From FEB-25 sp964385625 (GTDB taxonomy: Bacteria > Chloroflexota > Anaerolineae > Anaerolineales > UBA4823), in assembly GCA_964385625.1 (NCBI GenBank), contig CAYLPS010000001.1, forward strand, positions 1 through 64,000: a DNA stretch of 64,000 nucleotides, written 5' to 3'. Shown here piece by piece: positions 34,761 through 42,952 of this stretch. A model generated the notes under the pieces. It did no database searches. It worked only from the letters and a program-made list of their open reading frames with translations, and was not told the origin of the DNA. Positions within the stretch are counted from its first letter, which is position 1, and each line of letters starts with the position of its first letter. Both the position numbers and the translations under genes were made by a program.

Positions 34761-36659
34761 ATGATTGGTGTTTTTATCTCTAGCTTGGAATTTCTCAACC
34801 AGCTGCTTACAGCTGGAATTGCCATTACGGCATTTTCCTTATTATTATATGCATTGACATTTAACCTGCGCGATAGGGTGGCGCGCACATTTGCGTTAAT
34901 CTTAATTTCCCTGGTGATCATTTTCGTGGGCGATGCCATCGGCAGCATTGTTAGCTCCCCAAATGTGCTGCAATTTTGGCTCCAGCTTGAATGGCTGGGG
35001 ATTGCATTTTTACCAGCAAGTTATTTCCACTTTTCGGGTGCTTTGCTGTCTACCACCGGGGGGCAGATAAACCGCGATCAAAAGTGGTTCGTACGCCTGT
35101 TCTACTTGGTCAGCTTTGCGTTTCTGGTAACCCTGCCATTTAAGTTGTTGGTTGGGCCGCTTGTCCCCAATGCCTCCCCAGCGCCACACTTGCAGCGTAC
35201 CTGGCTTACCTGGGTCTTCGCAGTCTACTTCGTTGCAGTTGTGGTTTGGTCGTGGGTCAATTTCAGGCACGGCTACCAGCGAACAGTGACCCCAACCAGC
35301 CGACGCAGGATGAGATACCTGGTCATCGGTGCGCTGGCGCCAGTGCTTGGCTCTTACCCATTCCTGTTATTCGGCTCCAGCTTTGCCACCAACCACCCCC
35401 TGATATTTTGGTTAACCGCAGTCATCACAAACCTGCTCGTGTCGGGATTAATCATCATCATGGCTTACGCAGTGGCTTTTTATGGCGTGTCTTGGCCCGA
35501 CCGTGTGGTAAAGCGCCGGTTGTTCAAGTGGCTAATGCGCGGCCCGGTGACCGCTTCGACGGTGCTGGCAATCACCACCCTGGTGCGACGCGCAGGCGAA
35601 TTTTATGGCTTCGAGTATACCGCTGCAGTACCTATCATGATGGTGGGTAGTCTGTTGCTCCTGGAATATATCATCACCCTTGCAGCGCCCCTGTGGGAAC
35701 GCTGGTTATTCACCGGGGGCGATAAATCGAGCTTGTTGCTGGTCCAGGCGCTTAATGAGCGGCTGCTCACCACGGGTGATCTACGCCAATTCCTTGAATC
35801 TATCCTGGCCGCGGTCTGTGATCGAATCCAGGCTTCAAAGGCGTTTATCATGGCAATGGATGCAGGTGATCTTGAGATCATGGTCCATATCGGTGAAGCT
35901 CCTGCTATCGATGAAATGTCAGGTGGAATAAACCATTTGGTTGAGGAAAATGGAAATGGGAGGGGCATTTATACCTGGGAAGATTACTGGTTGGTGCCTC
36001 TTCACAGCCAGCGAATTAGAATTGGGACTTTGTTGGGAATCATGGGTGTATCCCGGAAACCCAACTTGGTGATTGGCGATGACCAAAAAGATGCAGTTTT
36101 GTTCCTTGCCGAGCGGGCGGCTACTGCTTTGGAAGATCATGTTCAGCAGCAGGAAATTTTCACCTCGATCGAGAATCTAAGCCCGCAAATTGATATGATC
36201 CAACGCTTGCGAGCGGCATCGAGATATGGCAGTACGGAAGTGTTGACCGCCCCGGAAATCCCCCTGGAATCACCCAACCTGGCTCGTTGGGTGAAGGATG
36301 CGCTTACTCATTACTGGGGCGGTCCCAGGCTCACCGAAAGTCCATTAATGAGTCTGCGGGTGGTCCAAAAAACTCTTGAAGAACACAAGGACAACCCTGC
36401 TAATGCACTGCGCGCCATCCTGCGCCAGGCGGTAGAGCAGGTGCGGCCAGAAGGAGAGCGTCGCTTTACTGGCGAATGGATCTTATATAATATTTTAGAG
36501 ATGAAGTTTATGGAAGGAAAGAAAGTCCGCGAGATTGCCACGCGATTATCCATGTCGGAGGCTGACTTATATCGTAAGCAGCGCGTGGCAGTCGAAGCAG
36601 TGGCAGATGCGATTCTCGATATGGAGCATAAGGCAAGAGCAGATTCGAGACCGGGATAG
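34761..36659 (+). CDS. 7TM-GAF-HTH membrane sensor/regulator
   Basis: About 632 aa. Residues 1 to about 320 hold seven or eight membrane segments like the HisKA_7TM sensor region. Residues about 330-475 form a GAF domain (LRQFLESILAAVCDRIQAS to the helix ALEDHVQQQEIF). The C-terminal part (about 530-620) is helical and ends in a sigma-region-4-like helix-turn-helix, KKVREIATRLSMSEADLYRKQ. No histidine-kinase H box or ATPase motifs are present, so it is not a kinase despite the 7TM part. This suggests a membrane-bound one-component regulator. In-frame starts are TTG 34755 and ATG 34761, neither with a good ribosome site. Confidence 0.75.
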   Translation: MIGVFISSLEFLNQLLTAGIAITAFSLLLYALTFNLRDRVARTFALILISLVIIFVGDAIGSIVSSPNVLQFWLQLEWLGIAFLPASYFHFSGALLSTTGGQINRDQKWFVRLFYLVSFAFLVTLPFKLLVGPLVPNASPAPHLQRTWLTWVFAVYFVAVVVWSWVNFRHGYQRTVTPTSRRRMRYLVIGALAPVLGSYPFLLFGSSFATNHPLIFWLTAVITNLLVSGLIIIMAYAVAFYGVSWPDRVVKRRLFKWLMRGPVTASTVLAITTLVRRAGEFYGFEYTAAVPIMMVGSLLLLEYIITLAAPLWERWLFTGGDKSSLLLVQALNERLLTTGDLRQFLESILAAVCDRIQASKAFIMAMDAGDLEIMVHIGEAPAIDEMSGGINHLVEENGNGRGIYTWEDYWLVPLHSQRIRIGTLLGIMGVSRKPNLVIGDDQKDAVLFLAERAATALEDHVQQQEIFTSIENLSPQIDMIQRLRAASRYGSTEVLTAPEIPLESPNLARWVKDALTHYWGGPRLTESPLMSLRVVQKTLEEHKDNPANALRAILRQAVEQVRPEGERRFTGEWILYNILEMKFMEGKKVREIATRLSMSEADLYRKQRVAVEAVADAILDMEHKARADSRPG

Positions 36660-36699
36660 TATAGCTAATTACCATTTATTCCATAGTGAGGAGGGTTGA

Positions 36700-37659
36700 A
36701 TGGTAGCCCAACAAAATGAAAATCCGCAAGCACCTGAGATGGATGAAGCCTGGTGGTCGGCTTTGCTGTCAGATGAGGAGAAACACGAGAATAACGGGGG
36801 AAAAGATTATCTGCTGGAAGATAATTACCAGCGGGAGGTACGCAGCCCTAGGCGAGCTCAAAAACCAGGTGAGATCGACTGGCAAAGGGTGCGTAATTTA
36901 TTTAATTCCGACCAGGTAGTCACGCTGGAGATCACCGGATTTAATCGCGGAGGCCTGTTGGTTGCTGGTGGTGACCTTCACGGGTTTGTGCCTATCTCAC
37001 ACCTGCTGGAGATAAATTGCCTGATCAATGAAAACGAGAGGGAAAAAATCCTGGCAGGGTATGTGGGCCGTTCTGTGGCGTTTAAGGTGATTGAATGTGA
37101 TCCTGAGCGCGGGCGGGTGGTATTTTCTGAGAGAGCAGCATTGGCAGAATCAGGAAAACGCAATTTACTTTTCGAGCAAATTTATCCTGGCAAGTGCGTG
37201 TGGGGCATTGTAACCAACATTACCGAATTTGGAGTCTTCGTGGACCTGGGAGGGGTCGAAGGCTTAATCCATGTATCCGAGCTCTCATGGGGCCGCGTGC
37301 GCCACCCGGCCGAGGTCACCAAAGTGGGTGAAACGGTGCAGGCTTACGTCATCCAGGTGGATCAGGATCGGTCACGCATCGCTCTGTCGTTGAAGCGGTT
37401 AATACCCAATCCCTGGGAGACAGCGGAAGATCGATATCATGCCGGGCAGGTAGTAAGTGCGGTCATCACCAGCCTGGTTCCATTTGGGGCATTTGCCCGC
37501 CTTGAAGAAGGTTTGGATGGACTGATCCATTCATCCGAGTTTACGAATGCAGATACAGAGGATGAAGGGTTGTATGAAGGCCAGGTAGTGCAGGTAAGAA
37601 TTTTAAACGTCAATGCTGCCCGTCAGCGGCTTGGTTTGAGCTTAAATCTGAATCATTAG
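36700..37659 (+). CDS. S1 RNA-binding protein with three S1 repeats
   Basis: 319 aa. Three S1 domains are seen at about 65-145, 160-235 and 245-319. The second has the best match: GIVTNITEFGVFVDLGG, then EGLIHVSELSW and a terminal RIALSLKRL. It is like a shortened ribosomal protein S1 and should bind mRNA or other RNA. The acidic first 60 residues are not part of an S1 domain. An AGGAGGG ribosome site precedes the ATG. The gene follows the membrane regulator by 40 nt. Confidence 0.88.
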   Translation: MVAQQNENPQAPEMDEAWWSALLSDEEKHENNGGKDYLLEDNYQREVRSPRRAQKPGEIDWQRVRNLFNSDQVVTLEITGFNRGGLLVAGGDLHGFVPISHLLEINCLINENEREKILAGYVGRSVAFKVIECDPERGRVVFSERAALAESGKRNLLFEQIYPGKCVWGIVTNITEFGVFVDLGGVEGLIHVSELSWGRVRHPAEVTKVGETVQAYVIQVDQDRSRIALSLKRLIPNPWETAEDRYHAGQVVSAVITSLVPFGAFARLEEGLDGLIHSSEFTNADTEDEGLYEGQVVQVRILNVNAARQRLGLSLNLNH

Positions 37660-37709
37660 TCCGATTATTGCTGATAACAACCACAAAGATTGGAGAAAAA
37701 TATTCTACG

Positions 37710-38276
37710 ATGAATAGATCGTGGTGGTGGCTGGGCGGGTTCCTCGTCGTGGGCATATTGCTTGGAACGGGGATCATATTCCTGGTCACCCGCCCGCCGA
37801 GAGGAGAGCCGGTCACCCTGCTGCCTGCCCCAACCCCCGCGCCCATCACTGTCTACGTGAGCGGTTTGGTTGCCAATGAAGGCCTGTATACCTTGCCGCG
37901 CGGCAGCCGGGTGAACGATGCCATACGGGCTGCGGGTGGGTTCACCAGCCAGGCTGATAGCGGCGGACTCAACCTGGCGAAGGTCCTTGAGGATGGCGAG
38001 CAAATTTTCGTGCCCGGCGTGGTTGCTACGCTGGTTCCTGATGCCACGAACCGTTCTTTACATTTTTCTCCTGGATTGATTGATCTAAATTCTGCCCCTT
38101 TGGAGCAGCTGGATACCTTGCCTGGCATCGGCCCGAAGACTGCTCAGAATATCATCGACTATCGGGCGGAACATGGCCCATTCACTAATGTTGAGCAGCT
38201 AATGGATGTGCCTGATATCGGGCAGGTGACTTTCGATAAGATCAAAGACCTGGTTAGTGTTGGAACGTCCCCATAA
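37710..38276 (+). CDS. comEA: ComEA-like DNA-binding protein (SLBB plus helix-hairpin-helix)
   Basis: 188 aa. One N-terminal membrane helix (WWWLGGFLVVGILLGTGIIF), an SLBB domain (ITVYVSGLVANEGLYTLPRG) and a tandem helix-hairpin-helix domain (IDLNSAPLEQLDTLPGIG, then QLMDVPDIG) occur in that order, as in Bacillus ComEA. It should bind double-stranded DNA outside the membrane for uptake; no comEC is in this window. The first ATG after the TTG at 37668 is chosen because it directly precedes the membrane helix. The gene ends inside the convergent GntR gene (23-nt overlap). Confidence 0.88.
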   Translation: MNRSWWWLGGFLVVGILLGTGIIFLVTRPPRGEPVTLLPAPTPAPITVYVSGLVANEGLYTLPRGSRVNDAIRAAGGFTSQADSGGLNLAKVLEDGEQIFVPGVVATLVPDATNRSLHFSPGLIDLNSAPLEQLDTLPGIGPKTAQNIIDYRAEHGPFTNVEQLMDVPDIGQVTFDKIKDLVSVGTSP

Positions 38277-38910
38277 CACGCTTACGGGCATTCTCGATGT
38301 GCACCAGCATCCTGTTAGTCGCTTTCGCATCATCCCCCTTCTGGAGTGCGTCGATGATCTGGCGGTGCTCGTTGAGGGAGAATGCAGCATTGTTATCACG
38401 TCTCCATGATGCCAGGTTGAAGCGCGTCGCCATCTGGTGAAGATGCAGCAAGAATTGGCATAAGTAGCGATTTCCGGTGGCTACTGCCAGGATATGGTGG
38501 AATTCGTAATCCTGGTTGGCAACAGCCGTAAAATCTTTAACCGATGCTGCAGTATCACTCCTCTCGATGGTTTCCTCGAGGTAATGGAGCTCATCCTGAT
38601 TGAGGTGCTTGCAGGCGAGTGAGGCTGCTGGGCCTATCACCATGCTCATCGCCTCCATGATCTCGGTAAAATCAAAGACATTCAACGAGGTAATCACCAC
38701 CCCATGGTGGGGGATAATCTGCAACAGTGATTGTTCGGCCAGGCGCTGGCAGGCTTCACGCAAGGGAGTGCGTCCCCAACCGTAGCGCTTGATAAGACTG
38801 GCTTCGCTGATTGATAAGCCCGGCTCGATCTGCAAGTTAAGGATAAGATCGCGCAGTTCGCCCTCGATCCGGTCGCTTTCCCTTACGTGAGATGCATCAG
38901 CAATAGTCAT
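38254..38910 (-). CDS. GntR-family regulator, FadR (FCD) subfamily
   Basis: 218 aa. The N-terminal winged helix (SEASLIKRYGWGRTPLREACQRL) is of GntR type. The C-terminal FCD domain has the metal-site residues of DYEFHHILAVATGN and LNEHRQIIDALQKGD, so it probably senses an organic acid or amino-acid ligand with a bound metal. It is divergent from the activase and glycyl-radical enzyme genes and is the obvious candidate regulator for them. A palindrome, TGTATACA, lies in the shared intergenic region. GGAGGG precedes the ATG. Confidence 0.92.
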   Translation of the reverse strand: MTIADASHVRESDRIEGELRDLILNLQIEPGLSISEASLIKRYGWGRTPLREACQRLAEQSLLQIIPHHGVVITSLNVFDFTEIMEAMSMVIGPAASLACKHLNQDELHYLEETIERSDTAASVKDFTAVANQDYEFHHILAVATGNRYLCQFLLHLHQMATRFNLASWRRDNNAAFSLNEHRQIIDALQKGDDAKATNRMLVHIENARKRVMGTFQH

Positions 38911-38970
38911 AGAATCCCTCCAGGCTAATTAAACCACAAAATATCCTTTTTCGATAAAAAATATATCAAC

Positions 38971-38978
38971 TGTATACA
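38971..38978. promoter_or_regulatory. candidate GntR operator
   Basis: TGTATACA is a perfect 8-bp palindrome, extended by flanking AA and TT to an imperfect 14-bp repeat. The GT...AC ends are typical of GntR-family sites. It lies just upstream of the -35 at 38994 and between the divergent genes. Confidence 0.5.
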
Positions 38979-38993
38979 ATTTGGATATTTCTA

Positions 38994-39022
38994 TTGACTC
39001 TTTCTGGCGAAGTGGGTATAGT
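38994..39022 (+). promoter_or_regulatory. promoter of the glycyl-radical enzyme operon
   Basis: TTGACT (38994-38999), 17-bp spacer, TATAGT (39017-39022). The predicted start at about 39029 leaves only about 6 nt before the ATG at 39035, and that ATG has no ribosome site, so a nearly leaderless mRNA is expected. Confidence 0.7.
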
Positions 39023-39034
39023 AGTGATCGTCAT

Positions 39035-39949
39035 ATGCCAACAGGAATGATCTTCGATATTAAGCGGTACGCCATCCATGATGGGCCTGGCATCCGTACG
39101 GCAGTGTTTTTCAAGGGCTGCCCGTTAGATTGCTGGTGGTGCCACAACCCGGAAGGCAAATCCGCACAGCCACAATTGATTTTCCGAAAGAACCGCTGTA
39201 TAGCCGACAAGACCTGTATCGATGCCTGCCCAAGCGGAGCCATCACCTGGGATAATGGGTCAATTACGGATTGGGAAAATTGCAACTCTTGCGGAAAATG
39301 CGCCCAGGTATGCTATGCTGGGGCGCGTGAGCTGGTCGGTTGGCGTATGACTATTGGACAATTAATGGCCGAAATTGAGCGCGATATTCCGTTTTATGAT
39401 CAATCGGGAGGCGGGGTCACTTTTACCGGCGGAGAGCCGCTGAACCAGAGGAAGTTTCTGGTACAGGCTTTGATGGCCTGCAAGGAAAAGCACATCCATA
39501 CCACCGTCGATACCAGCGGTTATGCATCCTGGGCCAGCTTCAAGACCCTGCAGCCCCTGGTGGATTTGTTCCTGTATGATATCAAGCTGATGGATGAACA
39601 GAAGCACATCCGGTATACCAAGGTTTCGAACAGGCTTATTCTGGCCAACCTGCAAAAGCTTTCGTCTGCCGCAGCGAACATTATCGTGCGCATCCCGCTC
39701 ATCCCCCAGATTAATGATGATGCTGGCAACCTCATGCAGTGCGCTGCTTATCTGGCAAACCTGCCCCACCTGGATGGGGTAGCATTGATACCTTACCATG
39801 ATATCGCGGAAGCGAAGTACCTGTCTTTGGGGATGGATTACCGGCTGCCTGATACGAAACCGCCATCGCCGCAGCAGGTGGCTGAGGCGGAAGAAATTTT
39901 AGCCAGTTATCACTTACCGGTTATCGACGACCAAGGGAGCGTTTCATGA
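39035..39949 (+). CDS. glycyl-radical enzyme activating radical-SAM protein
   Basis: 304 aa. The radical-SAM cluster motif CX3CX2C is in FFKGCPLDCWWCHNPEG, next to DGPGIRTAVF. An inserted ferredoxin-like segment follows. Its second cluster (CNSCGKCAQVC) is complete, but the first reads CIADKTCIDACP, with Asp where the second Cys is expected. The protein makes the glycyl radical on its partner using SAM. It overlaps the partner gene by 4 nt (ATGA), which fixes the pairing. ATG 39035 is chosen; an in-frame TTG at 38981 would start upstream of the promoter. Confidence 0.93.
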   Translation: MPTGMIFDIKRYAIHDGPGIRTAVFFKGCPLDCWWCHNPEGKSAQPQLIFRKNRCIADKTCIDACPSGAITWDNGSITDWENCNSCGKCAQVCYAGARELVGWRMTIGQLMAEIERDIPFYDQSGGGVTFTGGEPLNQRKFLVQALMACKEKHIHTTVDTSGYASWASFKTLQPLVDLFLYDIKLMDEQKHIRYTKVSNRLILANLQKLSSAAANIIVRIPLIPQINDDAGNLMQCAAYLANLPHLDGVALIPYHDIAEAKYLSLGMDYRLPDTKPPSPQQVAEAEEILASYHLPVIDDQGSVS

Positions 39950-42312
39950 GCATCTCAGAACGAGTGAAGAAGCTTCGTCAACAGAGCCTGGAGGCAGTGG
40001 AAACCCTCTCGCCAGAGCGCGCCGCGCTGTTGACTGAATTTTATTCAAAGGATGGCGGCTTGGTCTCAGCCCCTGTGCAGCGGGCAAAGGCCTTTGAGTA
40101 CCTGCTGGAACACAAGTCAGTCACCATCCACGATGGCGAGCTGATCGTGGGCGAAAAGGGACTCGGGCCCAAACAGGCGCCGACCTTCCCTGAGCTGTGC
40201 TGCCACAGCCTCGAAGACCTGGACATTCTCAATTCACGCCAGAAGACCTCGTTCAAGGTAGCTGCTGAAACGAGGCAACTTTATGAAAACAGGATCATCC
40301 CATTCTGGAAGGGGAAGACCATCCGGGAGTTATTGTTTAGCGAAATGACCCAGGCCTGGAAAGATGCCTACCAGGCGGGTGTGTTCACCGAGTTTATGGA
40401 GCAGCGCGCCCCGGGGCATACCGTGCTGGACGACAAGATCTATCGGAAAGGCATGCTGGATTTTCAGGCAGAGATCCAGGCCAGCCTGGCCAGGCTGGAT
40501 TTTTTAAAGGATCCTCAAGCCTATGAAAAACGGGAAGAATTGCGTGCCATGCACATTGCTGCTGGTGCGCTCATACGTTATGCCGAGAGGTATGCCTGCA
40601 AAGCCCAGGAATTGGCTGGCCGCGAGCAGGATGAGAACCGCAAAGCTGAGCTGCTCAAAATTGCAGAAGTGTGCAGGCATGTTCCCGCCCACGCACCGCG
40701 TGATTTTTGGGAAGCCCTGCAATATTACTGGTTCGTTCACCTGGGTGTGACCATTGAGCTGAACACCTGGGATGCCTATTCACCCGGGCATCTCGATCAA
40801 CATTTGCTGCCCTTTTACCAGCAGGGGGTCAGTGATGGTAGCCTCACCTACCTTCAGGCAGAAGAGCTGCTGGAATGCCTGTGGGTCAAATTCAACAACC
40901 AACCTGCGCCTCCCAAGGTGGGCGTGACTGCCGAGGAGAGCGGCACCTACACGGATTTCGCCCAGATCAACCTGGGTGGTTTGCGCCCAGATGGGTCGGA
41001 CGGGGTAAATGATGTCACTTACTTGATACTGGATGTAGTGGAGCAGATGCGCCTGGTGCAGCCATCCGCTTCCATCCAGGTGAGCAAGAAGAATCCCGAC
41101 CGCTTCATACAGCGGGCTGCGCAGATCATCCGCACCGGTTTCGGACAACCGTCGGTATTCAATTCTGACCTGATCGTACAAGAATTGGTGCGCATGGGCA
41201 AGTCAGTGTTGGATGCGCGCTGCGGGGGCTCCAGCGGGTGTGTGGAGGTGGGGGCATTCGGCAAGGAAAACTATAACCTCACCGGTTATTTCAACCTGCC
41301 CAAGGTGTTTGAAATAACCTTACATAACGGAGTGGACCCTCGCACTGGCAAAAAAATCGGCTTAGAAACCGGAGACCCGCGATCCTTCACCCACCTTGAT
41401 CAGTTGTTTATCGCTTATGAAAAGCAGGTTAATTACTTCGTGGATGTCAAGGTGGGCGGCAGTAACGTAATTGAGCGCCTGTATGCCCAATACATGCCCT
41501 GCCCGTTCCTTTCTGTGCTGGTGGACGATTGCATCCGCCAGGGGAAGGACTACCATAATAGCGGTGCCAGGTATAACACCAGCTACATCCAGGGCGTGGG
41601 GATGGGCAGCATTACTGACGCTCTCACCAGCCTGAGCTACCACGTGTTCGACCAGCATTCGCTGGCTATGGGGGCACTGCTCGATGCCCTGGATGCCAAT
41701 TTCGAGAACAGCGAGCGACTTCGTCAGCAATTGCTCAACCGAACACCCAAATATGGAAACGATGATGATTATGCCGATGCCATTATGCGGCGTATTTTTG
41801 AGATTTTTTTCCACGCCGTGGATGGTCGCCCCAACACCAAGGGCGGTGAATACCATATTAACCTGCTGCCCACCACGGTACACATCTATTTTGGGGCGGT
41901 CACCGGCGCAACTCCCGATGGGCGCCTGGCTGGAACGCCTCTGTCGGAGGGAATATCCCCGGTACAGGGGGCAGACCATAAAGGACCGACCGCAGTGATC
42001 CGCTCAGTGGCTAAGATGGATCATGTACGCACGGGGGGTACCCTGCTGAATCAAAAATTCACCCCCCAGTTGTTGGCTTCGGATGATGGATTAAACAAGC
42101 TGGTATCGCTCATCCGCACATATTTCCTCCTGGATGGGCACCATGTCCAGTTTAACGTAGTGAATGCAGCCACCTTACGCATGGCACAGCAGCATCCCGA
42201 GCAATACCGGAGTTTAATCGTGCGTGTAGCTGGCTATAGTGACTATTTTTGCGACCTGAGCAAGACCTTGCAAGATGAGATCATCTCGCGCACCGAGCAC
42301 GAGGCCTTTTAG
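39946..42312 (+). CDS. hypD: glycyl-radical enzyme, probable trans-4-hydroxy-L-proline dehydratase
   Basis: 788 aa. The active-site segment is SGCVEVGAFGKENY (C432, E434) and the glycyl loop near the C-terminus is RVAGYSDYFCDL. Residues reported for the Clostridioides difficile hydroxyproline dehydratase (F152, H160, D278, S334, F340, C434, E436, Y450 and T645, recalled from the literature) all recur here at a constant offset of two: F150, H158, D276, S332, F338, C432, E434, Y448 and T643. Pyruvate formate-lyase has two adjacent cysteines instead. The enzyme would dehydrate hydroxyproline to pyrroline-5-carboxylate. No proC is nearby. The symbol should not be confused with the hydrogenase-maturation HypD. 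GGGAG precedes the ATG. Confidence 0.85.
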   Translation: MSISERVKKLRQQSLEAVETLSPERAALLTEFYSKDGGLVSAPVQRAKAFEYLLEHKSVTIHDGELIVGEKGLGPKQAPTFPELCCHSLEDLDILNSRQKTSFKVAAETRQLYENRIIPFWKGKTIRELLFSEMTQAWKDAYQAGVFTEFMEQRAPGHTVLDDKIYRKGMLDFQAEIQASLARLDFLKDPQAYEKREELRAMHIAAGALIRYAERYACKAQELAGREQDENRKAELLKIAEVCRHVPAHAPRDFWEALQYYWFVHLGVTIELNTWDAYSPGHLDQHLLPFYQQGVSDGSLTYLQAEELLECLWVKFNNQPAPPKVGVTAEESGTYTDFAQINLGGLRPDGSDGVNDVTYLILDVVEQMRLVQPSASIQVSKKNPDRFIQRAAQIIRTGFGQPSVFNSDLIVQELVRMGKSVLDARCGGSSGCVEVGAFGKENYNLTGYFNLPKVFEITLHNGVDPRTGKKIGLETGDPRSFTHLDQLFIAYEKQVNYFVDVKVGGSNVIERLYAQYMPCPFLSVLVDDCIRQGKDYHNSGARYNTSYIQGVGMGSITDALTSLSYHVFDQHSLAMGALLDALDANFENSERLRQQLLNRTPKYGNDDDYADAIMRRIFEIFFHAVDGRPNTKGGEYHINLLPTTVHIYFGAVTGATPDGRLAGTPLSEGISPVQGADHKGPTAVIRSVAKMDHVRTGGTLLNQKFTPQLLASDDGLNKLVSLIRTYFLLDGHHVQFNVVNAATLRMAQQHPEQYRSLIVRVAGYSDYFCDLSKTLQDEIISRTEHEAF

Positions 42313-42863
42313 AGCTTGGGCAGCACAATCGTTTGCTGGGCCTGGTACTTGCCCTTTTTATCGGCATAAGAACTCTCACAGGGCTCGTCGGCTTCGAAGA
42401 ATAATACCTGGGCAATCCCTTCGTTGGCGTAGATTTTAGCAGGTAAGGGGGTAGTATTGGAAATCTCCAAGGTGACAAAGCCCTCCCATTCAGGCTCGAA
42501 AGGGGTTACGTTTACAATGATGCCGCAACGCGCATAAGTGGATTTCCCCAGGCAGATGGTCAGCACGTTGCGAGGGATGCGGAAATATTCGACCGTTCGG
42601 CCGAGAGCGAAAGAGTTGGGCGGGATGATGCACACCTCGCCCTGGTAATCGACCATCGAGCGCAGGTCAAAGTGCTTGGGGTCCACCAGGGCAGAATAGA
42701 CGTTGGTGAAGATTTTAAACTCATCCGCCACGCGGATATCGTAGCCATAAGACGATACACCGTAGGAGATCACCCCATCACGTACCTGGCTATCAGCGAA
42801 TGGCGCGATCATGCGCTGCTCGCGTGCCATTTTACGGATCCAATGATCAGGTTTTAGCCCCAT
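42309..42863 (-). CDS. dcd: dCTP deaminase
   Basis: 184 aa, near the usual 190. GVSSYGYDIRVADEF, GKSTYARCGIIVNVTPFEP and WEGFVTLEISNT carry the trimer fold and catalytic residues of Dcd. It converts dCTP to dUTP for thymidylate synthesis; whether it also acts as a dUTPase cannot be decided. The ATG at 42863 has GGAGGG 5 nt upstream. A longer reading from 42959 would overlap the neighbouring lipoprotein gene and has no ribosome site. It is convergent with hypD, overlapping it by 4 nt. Confidence 0.94.
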   Translation of the reverse strand: MGLKPDHWIRKMAREQRMIAPFADSQVRDGVISYGVSSYGYDIRVADEFKIFTNVYSALVDPKHFDLRSMVDYQGEVCIIPPNSFALGRTVEYFRIPRNVLTICLGKSTYARCGIIVNVTPFEPEWEGFVTLEISNTTPLPAKIYANEGIAQVLFFEADEPCESSYADKKGKYQAQQTIVLPKL

Positions 42864-42952
42864 GTGACCCTCCTGTTCCGAAAAAATCTCCCAAAATGTT
42901 GAAATAGCGTGATTAACAATGAAGCACTGCTTGAGTGTTCCATTGGATGTGT

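Noticed and set aside
34761..36659. Calling the 7TM-GAF protein a histidine kinase
   Set aside because: No phospho-acceptor His box and no HATPase motifs; the C-terminus is an HTH.
39946..42312. Calling the glycyl-radical enzyme pyruvate formate-lyase
   Set aside because: A single Cys in SGCVEVG replaces the adjacent Cys pair of PFL, and the remaining active-site residues fit hydroxyproline dehydratase.
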